A stretch of DNA of 64,000 bases from Gammaproteobacteria bacterium Ga0077554 (GCA_001464585.1 LNFF01000015.1:97059-161058), one strand, 5' to 3'. Positions 9,694 through 21,524 are shown, counted from the stretch's first letter. Numbers and translations: made by a program. Notes: a model not told the origin generated them from the sequence alone.

Positions 9694-10938
9694 TTAGTTC
9701 TGCAATATATGCAATTCAACGCGGCGATTCTGCGCGCGTCCTGCCGCAGTGTTATTGTCCGCGACGGGATTGGCTGCGCCGTAACCTTTGGCGGTCAGTT
9801 GCTCTGCCTTTACGCCATGGCTAATCAGGTAGTTTGCAACTGCCTGGGCACGTTTTTGAGACAGCTTCTGATTTGCGGCCGCAGCGCCACGATTGTCAGT
9901 ATAGCCGCCTACTTCAATCGCTATTTCAGAGCGGCGTGACAAGGTATCCGCTACGCCATTGAGAATGCCAATGGAATTGCTGGTCAAACGATCCGATGAA
10001 GTTTCAAAGTTGACGCCTTTAAGAATGATGACTTCAGGAATCTCGCAGCCATTGTTATCTACCTTGGCATTGGCTTTGCTGTTTGGGCAGCGATCCTGGC
10101 TGTCAACCACGCCATCGTTATCGCTATCTGCCTCACAGCCTTGGACATTCACTTTGGCGCCTGCCGGGGAATTGGGGCAACGATCCTGGCTATCCACTAC
10201 GCCATCACCATCATTGTCCAATTCACAGCCTTGCGCATTAACTTTCGTGCCAGCAGGGGAGCTTGGGCAGCGGTCTTTGCTATCCGCTATGCCGTCACCA
10301 TCGCTATCAGCCGGCTGGGTGGCAGGTGCTGGCGCGACAAATGCCGCTGCCACAGCAACAGGTGCAATAACCGGAGCAGGCTTGATCTTGCTTCCCAACG
10401 GTATCGCCAGCCCCAGATTGAATACCCAATCCCCAAAACTTTTCTGGCTTGCAACTGAATAATCATCAAAGTCAACGCGGTAGCGTGCATCGGCACGTAA
10501 GGCCAAGCCGTTGCCGGTAAGATCTGTTTCGAAGCCAATGCCGGCATTAACCATTGCGTTGACACTTTGGCCGACGGTTTTCGTAGTTAAAGCACCAACG
10601 CCAACCACGGCGTAAGGTGAAAAGCTTGCGTCACGGCCGAAGAAGTAAAGCGCATCAAGCCCCAGGCCTTTTTGTTTGTACTTGCCCGAGCCGTTTTTAA
10701 AATCCATGCTATCCGCGACCAGATTCGCTTCAATATCCCACGATTCGTTGAGTGCCTTGCTTATGCCAAGACGGAACCCCAGATCATTATCAGCATTGCG
10801 ATCCTTGTCGGCCTTGATGTAGCTGAGCGCTGGAGTAACATGCCAACGATCGTCAAGCCCACCTGCATTAACCGGGGCATATATTGATAATGCTGATGCG
10901 ATAGTTAATATTGGAACCATATATTTTTTTATCATCAT
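9694..10938 (-). CDS. OmpA-family outer-membrane protein with thrombospondin type 3 repeats
   Basis: A 414-residue protein with a signal peptide (cleavage near PVNAGG), an N-terminal eight-strand OmpA-like barrel (about 30-190), an Ala/Pro linker, and three tandem acidic repeats of about 36 residues with DxDGDGxxDSxDRCP and a distal GCE cysteine (about 212-310). These repeats match thrombospondin type 3, which bind calcium in other proteins. The C-terminal OmpA domain (about 310-414) has YTDNRG and the QKRAQAVANYL helix that bind peptidoglycan. It probably tethers the outer membrane to the wall; a porin or adhesion role is possible. It is transcribed alone, from the 10939-11136 gap. Confidence 0.92.
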   Translation of the reverse strand: MMIKKYMVPILTIASALSIYAPVNAGGLDDRWHVTPALSYIKADKDRNADNDLGFRLGISKALNESWDIEANLVADSMDFKNGSGKYKQKGLGLDALYFFGRDASFSPYAVVGVGALTTKTVGQSVNAMVNAGIGFETDLTGNGLALRADARYRVDFDDYSVASQKSFGDWVFNLGLAIPLGSKIKPAPVIAPVAVAAAFVAPAPATQPADSDGDGIADSKDRCPSSPAGTKVNAQGCELDNDGDGVVDSQDRCPNSPAGAKVNVQGCEADSDNDGVVDSQDRCPNSKANAKVDNNGCEIPEVIILKGVNFETSSDRLTSNSIGILNGVADTLSRRSEIAIEVGGYTDNRGAAAANQKLSQKRAQAVANYLISHGVKAEQLTAKGYGAANPVADNNTAAGRAQNRRVELHILQN

Positions 10939-11136
10939 TGTTCTCTCAGTTTAGTTTTTATGAAATCTGATGGCTATTTCTCCAAAAGAAGGGGGTCACT
11001 ATAGTGAGATGATTGATATTCAGCAATACATAAAACAATGAATTAAAAAACCTTAACAATTATGAAAAATATTATTCAGGATGTTATTATCTTTGGGGAT
11101 TGGATTGCATAGCTTGTGTTACCTGGACCGGCTACT

Positions 11137-11571
11137 TTATTGATTATCAATGCGCTGATTGTTTTTTTTGCCATTTGTATGGATTTCTGGCAATTTATGG
11201 CGTTGCCGCGCGGCGATCATGCTTTTAATGAAGGCGTGAAATTTAGTTGTGTCAAAAGGTTTGGTGAGAAAGTGCATCGCACCAAATGCCAGCGCCTGAT
11301 AGCGTATAAAATTTTCCTGCCGCGAGCTGAGCATAAGTATTGGTGTATCGGTTTTGCCTTCAAGGGCGCGAAACTGGCGGATAAATGCCATGCCGTCCAG
11401 TTTTGGCATCAAGTAATCAACAATCACCAGATCGGGATCATTATGCATGCACCACCCCAGGGCTTCTGTGGGTAATGAAAAACAAAGTATTTCATAGTCA
11501 CCCATATTCTCGAGCGTGGCGCGCACCAATGCCAGGAACTCTGTGTCATCATCAATAATTGCTATTTTCAT
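11137..11571 (-). CDS. Single-domain response regulator (CheY-like)
   Basis: A 144-residue receiver without an output domain. The acidic pair is in IIDDDTEF, the phosphoacceptor is Asp52 in VIVDYLMPKLDG, the conserved Ser is in LMLSSRQ and the Lys is in FLTKPFDT. The C-terminal tail (RQRHKLPEIHTNGKKNN) is charged and probably disordered. It lies about 260 bases from, and divergent to, the LysM/FecR-CHASE2-Hpt cluster, so it is a good candidate for the terminal receiver of that relay. That link is inferred from position only. Confidence 0.9.
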   Translation of the reverse strand: MKIAIIDDDTEFLALVRATLENMGDYEILCFSLPTEALGWCMHNDPDLVIVDYLMPKLDGMAFIRQFRALEGKTDTPILMLSSRQENFIRYQALAFGAMHFLTKPFDTTKFHAFIKSMIAARQRHKLPEIHTNGKKNNQRIDNQ

Positions 11572-11831
11572 GTTAACTCTCTAATAAGGCCACCTGTCTC
11601 AATCAGTCGGTCGGGATGGCCTGTGTCGGGAATGTTTCTTTATGATAAACGTTAAACGTGGATTTGTTTGATAAGTTTTGTTAAACCTCCCAGATCCTGA
11701 GTTAAGCCGGATTTTTATGGTTGAGAGTTATAGTAGACTTTAGGGCATGTGAAGAAATAAGTCTTACATTTGAACGGCGCTCACGGGATGCCCTGCAAGG
11801 CGCCGCCTCTCTTTGTCTAGTGTAATAACGT

Positions 11832-13514
11832 GTGGCCGCGCCAATGAATAATTGCCAAATATTACTTTCCTTTTTGCGTCTATCAGGCCAGTATCCATCG
11901 CGTTTTTTTTGGCTGCCAATGATTTTGTTGGCGACACATGTCCAGGCTGATACCACCACTTGGGCATATACTGTACGTCAAGGTGATACCCTGATTGCCA
12001 TATCCAACAACTATCTGGAACGCCCCAATGAGTGGGTGAAATTGCAAAATATCAATCGCATTAAAAACCCAAAACGACTTCCGCCGGGGCTGCAGCTATA
12101 TATCCCTGTTGAGCTGCTGAAGCTTCAGGAAACGGTTGCTAAAGTGGTGCGGGTGCAGCGTGAGGTAGAAATTATTTCTGCGGTGGGCGGGGTGTATTTT
12201 TCCGCCGAGCCCGGGGCGTCACTGCACAGGGGGGATAAAATACGTACCGGCAAAGACAGTAACATCACACTGCGTTTTGCCGATGGTTCGCGCCTGATGG
12301 TCATGGAAAATAGTGAGGTGACACTCAATGTGATGACTGTCTATGGAAAATCTGATGTTATGAACACTCGCATACAGTTACAAAAAGGCCAGGTTGAAAC
12401 CCAGGTGGCGCCACTGAAAGGCCCAGCGGCACATTATAAAATCATCACGCCAGTAATCGCTGTTGGCGTGCGTGGTACGGATTTTCGTGTGAGCGCGGAT
12501 GCGAATGCCAAAGTATCACGCAGTGAGGTATTGCATGGGGCTGTGGCCGTTGAGGGCGAAGGCACGCAACTGTCTGTACCCGCCGGATTCGGCACATTGG
12601 CTGAGGCAGGTAAGCCGCCATTACCGCCTGTCGCCTTATTGAAAGAGCCGGATTTGACTGACCTGCCCACGTTGTTGCGGCATGTTCCATTGCAGTTTAA
12701 CTGGCGTGCTTTGGAGGGTGCTTTTTCCTACCGCGCCCAAGTATACGCAGACAAAGAATTTCAAGATCTCTTGCTGGATGGCCTATTCAGTAACAGTGAG
12801 GCGAAATGGCCGGACCTGCCGGACGGTAATTATTTCTTGCGCGTGCGTGCCATTGATACACAAGGTTTGGAGGGATTAAATGCTGGCCGTGCCTTTACGC
12901 TGAACGCGCGCCCCGTGCCACCTTTTATCAGTGCGCCGACAGACAAGGGAATGTTTTATGGTGATCAGGTGCAATTCCAGTGGACTCCACCCGAAAATGC
13001 CGAAGCCTATCATATTCAGGTTGCATCAAACGGGGAATTTACCACGCCGGTTGTAAACATGGTTGATTTGAAAGACTTGCAATACACGGCGATGCTAGCC
13101 CCGGGTGAATATTATTGGCGTATCGCCAGCCGTATCGGCTCCGATGATGAGGGTCCGTTTAGCGATGCGCGATCATTCACGCTGAAGTCGATACCGGCCG
13201 CACCAATTATTTCACCACCACACATCGACAGTAAGAAAATGACGTTTCAGTGGCCGGCGGGCGAGGCAGGTTATAAGTATCAATTCCAATTGGCGCGTGA
13301 TGAAGGTTTTCATGACATGCTTGCCGATAAACTCCTCAGTGACGCCAGCATTATTTTAGCCAATCCTGGTACGGGTAATTATTTTATGCGTGTCAAAGCA
13401 ATAGATGCGGATGGCTTTTCAGGATCTTTCGGCGCATCCCAACAGATACAGATTCCACGAAATGTGCCATGGTGGTTGACCATTCCTGTATTGTTATTCT
13501 CTCTAATGCTATAA
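11832..13514 (+). CDS. Secreted LysM / FecR-domain protein
   Basis: A 560-residue exported protein. After a signal sequence (hydrophobic WLPMILLATHVQA) there is a LysM peptidoglycan-binding module (about 42-93, YTVRQGDTLIAISNNYL). A FecR-type beta domain follows (about 108-240; SLHRGDKIRTG, ITPVIAVGVRGTDFRV). The rest (about 275-540) consists of repeated fibronectin-like units, each with a central WP and a NYFLRVRAID or YYWRIASR strand, and a hydrophobic tail that may anchor it. This architecture often accompanies a CHASE2 sensor, and the kinase gene starts 32 bases later, so it is likely a periplasmic accessory of that sensor. The start may be GTG 11832 or ATG 11844; neither has a clear ribosome-binding site. 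Confidence 0.85.
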   Translation: MAAPMNNCQILLSFLRLSGQYPSRFFWLPMILLATHVQADTTTWAYTVRQGDTLIAISNNYLERPNEWVKLQNINRIKNPKRLPPGLQLYIPVELLKLQETVAKVVRVQREVEIISAVGGVYFSAEPGASLHRGDKIRTGKDSNITLRFADGSRLMVMENSEVTLNVMTVYGKSDVMNTRIQLQKGQVETQVAPLKGPAAHYKIITPVIAVGVRGTDFRVSADANAKVSRSEVLHGAVAVEGEGTQLSVPAGFGTLAEAGKPPLPPVALLKEPDLTDLPTLLRHVPLQFNWRALEGAFSYRAQVYADKEFQDLLLDGLFSNSEAKWPDLPDGNYFLRVRAIDTQGLEGLNAGRAFTLNARPVPPFISAPTDKGMFYGDQVQFQWTPPENAEAYHIQVASNGEFTTPVVNMVDLKDLQYTAMLAPGEYYWRIASRIGSDDEGPFSDARSFTLKSIPAAPIISPPHIDSKKMTFQWPAGEAGYKYQFQLARDEGFHDMLADKLLSDASIILANPGTGNYFMRVKAIDADGFSGSFGASQQIQIPRNVPWWLTIPVLLFSLML

Positions 13515-13546
13515 AACTCAAAGTTCGGTAGAAAATAGGTGCTTCC

Positions 13547-16018
13547 TTGATGATGTGGTGGATGACATGGCGGCGCCTCATTATGGTGATCAGTGCGGCG
13601 CTGTTCATTACGGTGCTCGCCAGCCAGGCTACCCTCTATAAGCAGATGGATTTGTGGCTGGCGGAAACCACGCAACAACCGTTAGTTGCAAAAGATTTTT
13701 ATTTCACCGATACCGTGGTTGTCGATATAGATGAAGACTCCATGGCGCGGCTTTCCTCCGAGTTTGGCGCATGGCCCTATAAGCGGGATGTCTACAGCCT
13801 GGTCACTGACTATCTCAAAGATGCTGGCGCCAAAACCATTGTTTATGACATTCTCCTTTCCGAGCCGCGTGAAGGAGATGGGTCATTCGCACTATCCATG
13901 CAGCGTACAGGCAACGTTATTTTATCTGGGGTGGCATTGCCGTTTGCGCCAAAACGGGATGCTGGATACCACGCGCAATTGACAGCATTGGCCTGGCCAA
14001 TCAGTAGTGCTATTCCCGGTAAACATTGGGATGACATGACATTGCCGAGGATGGAGTTTACTCCAATATCCGCCAAGCAGGTGCGGGTTGGTATAATTAA
14101 TGTTGTTCCTGACGTGGACGGTATACTGCGTCGCATCCCGTTATTTCATGAGAGTTACGGCAAGTATCTGCCTAATGCCGCATTGGCCGCGTTATTTGTT
14201 CATCAACCGTATCCCGCCGTGAAATATCTGCCTGATGGCCAGCGCTTACAAATAGGGGAATATTCCTGGCCGGTCACTGACAGCGGTGAGATTATTTTGC
14301 AACATCCAAAAAATGCAGACCCATTTTTGGTAATGCCTTTTTACAAGCTGGTGTTTGCGGCGCTTGGCATGCCAGGTTATGCCATATCCCGTGATGAAAT
14401 CGAGGGGAAAACGATTTTTATTGGCAGCGCCACAGCAATTTTGGGTGACTATTCTGTCACCCCCCATGGCATCAAATCTGGGCTGCATATCATGGCGTTG
14501 ACATATCAGAATCTAGCGAAAAATATGGTGCTGCGCCCACACAAGCCAGGGTGGGATTTGATGTTGATATTGGTTGGTGTAGTGTTTCCGCTGATTGCGG
14601 CACATCGCCGTTTTCAATCCATTGCCACCATGAGTCTGCTGGCAGTGGTGGGTATCGTGGGAACTTATTTTATTAGTCTGGGATTATTGGCTTTTTTAAA
14701 GCAACAAAGCGCGTTACTGTTTTCCATAACAAATAGCTTCACTCTTTATCTGTTGATGATTTTGTCACGTATCAAGATCCTCTATGATGAAAAACAAAAA
14801 CTTTCGTATGAAAAAATGGCGGCCGAGAAAGCCAGCGCGCTCAAGAGCAAATTCCTCTCGCATATCACTCATGAACTGCGTACCCCCCTCACGGCGATTA
14901 TGGGATTCAACAGTTTGATCAGCGAAAATGCCTCGTTGTCGCCAGATGAAAAAAAAGCGACAAAAACCATAGAGAAAAACAGTGAGCATTTACTCAGCTT
15001 GATAAACAATCTGCTCGACCAGGCAAAAATTGAAGCGGGAAAGATGAACCTTGATATTCGACCGACTGCAATACGAGACGTTATAGGCGGTGTGATCTCT
15101 ACATTTGAGGGGCTGGCCGCTAAAAAAAATGTAGGAATTAAAGTGCAGTATGATATATGCGTGCCACCAATACTCACCTTCGATGGGCTCCGCTTGCGTC
15201 AGATTGTTATTAATTTGCTTGGTAATGCATTGAAATTTACTGATCGAGGGCATATTTTAATTAAGGTTGTTTGGAAAAACGCCTGGCTTGAAACTGCGGT
15301 ACAAGATACCGGGCCTGGAGTTGCATTAAAGGCGCAAGACAAAATTTTCATGGCATTTCAACAGGGAGATGCATCAGTGGCCAATGCTCCGGCAGGGACG
15401 GGTCTAGGCCTCGCCATTAGCCGCCATCTTGCGCAGCTGATGGGTGGTACTTTGTCGATTGAGTCCACGTTGGGTGCGGGATCGACGTTTTATTTGCGCA
15501 TTCCTGCGCCGGTCGCTTCCGGCATCCTGCCTCTGGCGACACTTACATATCCATGTGCGGCGGAAGCCGAATTAATCAGCCTGAATGTACATGAAGATTC
15601 GGCAGGCGCGGCATCCGCCATCAAGCAGCCGCAGCCCACAGAAAAACTGAGGGGGTGTGTTTTGTTGGTAGATGACTCTGAAGATAGCCGGGTTCTGTTC
15701 AAGAATTTTTTTGATAAAATGGGGTTGGTTTCTGTGTTTGCCGAAAATGGTCAGGTAGCAGTGCGGATTGCGCTTGCGGAGCAGCCGGATATTATTTTGA
15801 TGGACATGGAAATGCCGGTAATGAACGGCCTGGAAGCAGTGCGGCTGTTACGTCAACATGGTTACGTCAAGCCGGTCGTGGCACTTACAGCGCACGCCAA
15901 TCAAGCGATACATGGCGCATTGCTTGAAGCTGGTTTTGATAGCTGCTTGAGTAAACCCATTAAACAAAATTCATTGCGACAGGCGCTCGCTGCAATATTG
16001 AAGACATCACCTAATTAA
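13547..16018 (+). CDS. CHASE2-domain hybrid sensor histidine kinase
   Basis: An 823-residue membrane kinase. A single N-terminal transmembrane helix (about 8-26) leads into a periplasmic CHASE2 sensor domain (about 45-310, with VVVDIDEDSMARLSSEFGAWP and the YSVTPHG end). Three closely spaced transmembrane helices follow (about 335-405). The cytoplasmic part has a HisKA dimerisation domain with the autophosphorylated His442 in HITHELRTPL, a HATPase domain with DTGPG and GTGLGLAIS, and a C-terminal receiver with Asp753 in LMDMEMPVMNG. The receiver makes it a hybrid that needs an Hpt step, and an Hpt gene follows 23 bases later. The CHASE2 ligand is unknown. Confidence 0.94.
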   Translation: MMMWWMTWRRLIMVISAALFITVLASQATLYKQMDLWLAETTQQPLVAKDFYFTDTVVVDIDEDSMARLSSEFGAWPYKRDVYSLVTDYLKDAGAKTIVYDILLSEPREGDGSFALSMQRTGNVILSGVALPFAPKRDAGYHAQLTALAWPISSAIPGKHWDDMTLPRMEFTPISAKQVRVGIINVVPDVDGILRRIPLFHESYGKYLPNAALAALFVHQPYPAVKYLPDGQRLQIGEYSWPVTDSGEIILQHPKNADPFLVMPFYKLVFAALGMPGYAISRDEIEGKTIFIGSATAILGDYSVTPHGIKSGLHIMALTYQNLAKNMVLRPHKPGWDLMLILVGVVFPLIAAHRRFQSIATMSLLAVVGIVGTYFISLGLLAFLKQQSALLFSITNSFTLYLLMILSRIKILYDEKQKLSYEKMAAEKASALKSKFLSHITHELRTPLTAIMGFNSLISENASLSPDEKKATKTIEKNSEHLLSLINNLLDQAKIEAGKMNLDIRPTAIRDVIGGVISTFEGLAAKKNVGIKVQYDICVPPILTFDGLRLRQIVINLLGNALKFTDRGHILIKVVWKNAWLETAVQDTGPGVALKAQDKIFMAFQQGDASVANAPAGTGLGLAISRHLAQLMGGTLSIESTLGAGSTFYLRIPAPVASGILPLATLTYPCAAEAELISLNVHEDSAGAASAIKQPQPTEKLRGCVLLVDDSEDSRVLFKNFFDKMGLVSVFAENGQVAVRIALAEQPDIILMDMEMPVMNGLEAVRLLRQHGYVKPVVALTAHANQAIHGALLEAGFDSCLSKPIKQNSLRQALAAILKTSPN

Positions 16019-16041
16019 ATGACAGATGCAATGTAATCCAC

Positions 16042-16362
16042 ATGGACCATGCCAATATTATTGTATATATCGATTCAAACCTCGAAAGATTGATTGACGG
16101 CTATCTGGAAAATAGACGACACGATCTGATTGCCATTAGAGCGGCGTTAACGCGGAATGATTTCGAACCTGTTCGCGCTATTGGTCACAATATCAAAGGT
16201 ACTGGAAGTGGCTATGGATTCGATTTCATCAGCAAGGTCGGCGATGAACTTGAGCAGGCTGCATCGCGGGCCGATGAGGTGGCCATTATCAGGTTAACCC
16301 AAGAGATGGATGATTATCTTGAAAGATTAATTGTAGTGTTCGACAAGGATATATCTGAATAA
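16042..16362 (+). CDS. Hpt histidine phosphotransfer protein
   Basis: A 106-residue four-helix protein with the Hpt signature around His49 (AIGHNIKGTGSGYGF), the residue that accepts phosphate from a hybrid kinase receiver and passes it on. It is encoded directly after the CHASE2 hybrid kinase, so it is the likely next step of that relay. No DNA-binding regulator is in this operon; the nearest lone receiver is divergent at 11137-11571. Confidence 0.9.
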   Translation: MDHANIIVYIDSNLERLIDGYLENRRHDLIAIRAALTRNDFEPVRAIGHNIKGTGSGYGFDFISKVGDELEQAASRADEVAIIRLTQEMDDYLERLIVVFDKDISE

Positions 16363-16396
16363 ACCAGCGATTAGATGTTGTTCCCGATGGTGGGCC

Positions 16397-16427
16397 GCCC
16401 TGTGCCAGTTGGTGCCTGGCACAGGGC
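16397..16427. terminator. Bidirectional hairpin between hpt and pilQ
   Basis: A perfect 12-base stem (GCCCTGTGCCAG / CTGGCACAGGGC) with a seven-base loop, lying between the convergent hpt and pilQ stops. No T tract follows on the plus strand; the position and strength of the stem support termination on both strands. Confidence 0.7.
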
Positions 16428-16433
16428 ATGGCA

Positions 16434-18635
16434 TTATTTCAGCGCCACCCCATCATGCAGAATTTTCGGTGTAACAAATATAAGAAGTTCTACCTTGTCG
16501 TCTGTATTGGAGGTCTTTCTAAATAAAGCGCCAATCCATGGCAGTTCACTGAGGAAGGGAACGCCATCCACCTGGCGATTCCGCACCGTTTCGTATACCC
16601 CACCCAATACCACGGTTTCACCATTATTGACCAGCACCTGGGTACTGACCTCTTTTTTATCAATGCTGGGTATATTATTAAATAATTCGCCTACGCTGTC
16701 TTTGGTCACTACCAGATCCATAATGATATGACTGTCGGGGGTAATTTGCGGGGTCACCTTTAAGCCTAACAAAGCATCCTTAAATTCGATGGTGGAGACC
16801 GCGCCCACGCCGCCTGGGCGTACGTAGCCAATTTGTGTGCCTTGCTTGATCGTTGCCTCTTTGCGGTCGGCAGTGATGACGCGTGGACTTGACACAATTT
16901 CGCCGCGCCCCTCGGCCTGCATGGCCGATAATTCCAGATCAATCAGGTAATCAGCACCGAGAATAGAGAGACCAATACGGCCAGCCGGAGAAACTACCGG
17001 TAAATTTACGTTAAGGCGGTCAGACAGGCTGCCCGGACTCACAGGAAATATACTTGCGCCCGCGCCCCCCGCAAGATTGCCCAAGGCGGAGTTGATGGTG
17101 GTGTTTGTCGCGGCAACGCTGCCCGCACTGGTAATAATGCCATTATTTCCATTGCGTCTTACTGCGGTTCCACCAAAACGCACGCCAAGCTCCTTACTGA
17201 AATTATCACCGGCGATGACGATGCGTGACTCGATGAGCACCTGGCGTATCGGGATGTCCAGCTTGATCATCAGTTTGCGAATTTCCGCTAATCTTTCCGC
17301 AACATCCTGTATTAATAATGTATTGGTGCGTTCATCCACGGTCACACTGCCACGTTCCTTGGTGAGCAATGAATTTTCCTTTGATTTTAAAATTTCTGCC
17401 AAGTCTGCGGCTTTGGCATAATTCACCTGGATTAACTCAGTGTGCAATGGCTCCAGATCAACGATTTGTTTTTTTGATTCGAGTTCCTGCTTTTCACGCG
17501 CAGCAATTTCTTCGCTAGGCCCCACCAGGATAACATTGCCTACCTGGCGCATTGATAAGCCTTTTGTTTTCAGCACGATGTCCAGCGCCTGATCCCACGG
17601 AACATTTTTCAGGCGCAGTGTGAGGTTGCCTGTGACGGCGTCGCTGGTGACCATGTTGAGGCCCGTAAAATCGGCAATGATTTGCAATACCGCACGAATC
17701 TCAATGTTCTGAAAGTTAAGTGATAGCCTTTCACCTTTATAGGTAGGCTGTGCACGCTCATTGGCCTCCTGTTCTTCCTTGGTCAGGCCTTTTACTTCGA
17801 CAGTAAAGCGGGTGTCGGATTGATAGGCCAGATGATCATAAGGCCCGTTTGCGGAAATCACCATGCGCACATTTCTGCCTTGCGTAAAGGTTTCAATGTT
17901 CTGTACGGACGTGGCGAAATCCACGACATCCAGCCGTTGTGTGAGGCTGGCGGGTAATTTTGTGTCGGTAAAGTCGACTATCAATTTCCCGCCCTCTTTA
18001 CGCACATCTACCGCAGCAGTAGGATCCGACAGGACGACAACAACGCGCCCTTCACCTTTTGGCCCACGGTTGAAGTCAATTTTATTGATATTGCGAGTGT
18101 TCGCTGCTTTCCCCGCCCGGGTGTTACGTGGTGCGCTCGTTATAGCATTGTCAGTGCCGCGCTCCGTAAGCGTGATATAAAAATGGTTGTTGTCTATGCG
18201 TGTTTCATAAGCTACAGGCTTGACAAGGTTTAATACCATGCGGGTACGGCCATTGCTCTCGATAAAATTCATGCTTTTGGCCATGCCAATACCGACGGCC
18301 TGATTTTTTCTGGACGTTTTGTTGGTCGTATTGGGAAAATCAAAAATGATTCGTGCGGGATTTTCGATGCTGAAACTCAGCGGCATTTCGGGCGCAGATG
18401 AGAGTGTAAGCTTAAACTGGATCAAATTACCCGGTAATGTTGTGACACTGGCATTTTCCAAGGAATTCGCAGGTGCAGTTTTCGCATCTTCTGCAATGGC
18501 GTTTCCTGTGGCGAGCATTATACCCATTAGCAAGCCACTGAAAGTCCTCCAGCGGGCAGACACAGATTTTCTTTTGAGTACGGCGCTCATTGACTGAGCA
18601 ACATAAGCGTGAACAATAGTATATGTCGAAATCAT
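16434..18635 (-). CDS. pilQ: Type IV pilus secretin PilQ
   Basis: Outer-membrane secretin that forms the exit pore for type IV pili. At 733 residues it is full length. After the signal peptide (cleavage near NAIAED) come two AMIN domains (about 60-270) that bind peptidoglycan. The SLNFQNIEIRAVLQIIADFTGLN segment starts the secretin/TonB short N-domain, followed by the N1 domain and the C-terminal secretin barrel with VPFLSELPWIGALF. GGGAG stands seven bases before the first ATG, which favours it over an internal one. It is the last gene of the pilMNOPQ operon; 21 bases separate it from pilP. Confidence 0.97.
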   Translation of the reverse strand: MISTYTIVHAYVAQSMSAVLKRKSVSARWRTFSGLLMGIMLATGNAIAEDAKTAPANSLENASVTTLPGNLIQFKLTLSSAPEMPLSFSIENPARIIFDFPNTTNKTSRKNQAVGIGMAKSMNFIESNGRTRMVLNLVKPVAYETRIDNNHFYITLTERGTDNAITSAPRNTRAGKAANTRNINKIDFNRGPKGEGRVVVVLSDPTAAVDVRKEGGKLIVDFTDTKLPASLTQRLDVVDFATSVQNIETFTQGRNVRMVISANGPYDHLAYQSDTRFTVEVKGLTKEEQEANERAQPTYKGERLSLNFQNIEIRAVLQIIADFTGLNMVTSDAVTGNLTLRLKNVPWDQALDIVLKTKGLSMRQVGNVILVGPSEEIAAREKQELESKKQIVDLEPLHTELIQVNYAKAADLAEILKSKENSLLTKERGSVTVDERTNTLLIQDVAERLAEIRKLMIKLDIPIRQVLIESRIVIAGDNFSKELGVRFGGTAVRRNGNNGIITSAGSVAATNTTINSALGNLAGGAGASIFPVSPGSLSDRLNVNLPVVSPAGRIGLSILGADYLIDLELSAMQAEGRGEIVSSPRVITADRKEATIKQGTQIGYVRPGGVGAVSTIEFKDALLGLKVTPQITPDSHIIMDLVVTKDSVGELFNNIPSIDKKEVSTQVLVNNGETVVLGGVYETVRNRQVDGVPFLSELPWIGALFRKTSNTDDKVELLIFVTPKILHDGVALK

Positions 18636-18656
18636 TTTTTACTCCCTTGTTGAGGA

Positions 18657-19211
18657 CTATTCAGCCAGCACTAGCGAAGCCTGGCGGGACTGCCATCCTC
18701 CTGATCCATCGGGTATCGTCTCAGTGACATCTACCTTGCTTTCTGTGATATGGGTTATTTTTCCATAGTTCTGTCCCAGGTAATTACCACGTTTTACCCA
18801 GTACACTATTGAGTCAGGCGCTTTGATAATGGCCCATACTTCGCCGCCACGCTCGATCATTCCGGCCAATTTCATCGTATCCAGCGAAAACGCTTCCAGC
18901 GGTTCTTTTTTTCGTGATGTATCAAGTTGTGAAGCATCAACCCCGTTGGGATTTTTAACCGTTGGGGTGATAACGGCTTCAGCGCTAAACGGCTCACGCC
19001 GATTTTCACTTTTATAGACGAAGGGTTCTAAAGTCTCTACTTTTGGCATGGGCGTTATCGGTGCCTTGGATCGGGCTTTGGTTTCGGCCACATATTGACG
19101 TAAATCCTCCACCCGATCGGTGCTACACGCCGCCACTAACAAACACGCTACCACGTAATATGCAATACGCAGCGATGAAAGGCTGTGGTGATGTCCCATG
19201 TTAGAGTTCAC
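18657..19211 (-). CDS. pilP: Type IV pilus assembly lipoprotein PilP
   Basis: Inner-membrane lipoprotein linking the PilNO dimer to the PilQ secretin. The 184-residue protein has a lipobox VAACS at about residues 26-30 after a hydrophobic stretch. A disordered linker rich in Pro and Lys follows, then the C-terminal HR domain, with MKLAGMIERGGEVWAIIKAPD and VKRGNYLGQNYGKIT, which binds the secretin. The start is uncertain: GTG at 19211 overlaps the pilO stop (GTGA) and has GAGGA nearby, while an ATG at 19199 gives a shorter signal peptide. Confidence 0.94.
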   Translation of the reverse strand: MNSNMGHHHSLSSLRIAYYVVACLLVAACSTDRVEDLRQYVAETKARSKAPITPMPKVETLEPFVYKSENRREPFSAEAVITPTVKNPNGVDASQLDTSRKKEPLEAFSLDTMKLAGMIERGGEVWAIIKAPDSIVYWVKRGNYLGQNYGKITHITESKVDVTETIPDGSGGWQSRQASLVLAE

Positions 19212-19803
19212 TCTGCGTCCTCTTCCAGATAACGATAAGTTTTTGCCGTCGCTTCCATTACCAGCAGGCCTTTCTTTTCTTTCTTGGCCGCCATGGGCGT
19301 AATGGAAATATCATGCAAGGTAACAATTCTTGGTAATGCGGCTACACCACTGACAAATGCGCCGATCTCATTATATCCACCAACCACTTTGATTTTTATC
19401 GGCAGCTCCGCGTAAAACTCGATAGGAATTTCATTTTCTGGTTTGAATAAGTCAAATTCCAGCCCGCTGGCAAGCCCCATTTGCGAAACATCATCTATCA
19501 CTCCTTCTACTTCTGTTTTGCTGGGCAACTGTTGCAGCATGGTGCCCAATGATTTTTTCATGTCTACCATTTGTTTGCGATAGGCATCAATATTGGCGGC
19601 CTTGCTTTGTTTTATTTCGAAAGTTGATTTCAGTTCTTTCTCTTTTTCCTGTGATTGCTCTAATACTTTAAGCTGCTCCTGTGTATCAAACCAGAAGCCG
19701 GCCCCTAACGAAATGGCGCATACAATGGCGATGGCGGCAATTTTCGTTGGTAAAGGCCATCCACCCACATCGCTAAAATCGAGCTGATTAAGATCAGGCA
19801 GTT

Positions 19804-19807
<4 letters not shown>
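19208..19807 (-). CDS. pilO: Type IV pilus inner-membrane protein PilO
   Basis: Bitopic inner-membrane protein that pairs with PilN to form the alignment complex of the pilus machine. The 199-residue sequence has a short cytoplasmic tail (LPDLNQLDFSDVGGWP), one transmembrane helix (about 26-42), a periplasmic coiled coil (about 45-95, rich in Glu, Lys and Gln), and a ferredoxin-like C-terminal domain with LPIKIKVVGGYNEIGAFVSGVA. Its start overlaps the pilN stop by four bases, so the genes are translationally coupled. Confidence 0.96.

Positions 19808-21524
<1,717 letters not shown>

Noticed and set aside
10000..10330. Tandem repeat in the OmpA-like gene as a possible CRISPR or satellite
   Set aside because: The period of about 36 codons encodes thrombospondin type 3 repeats with conserved Asp and Cys; it is coding.
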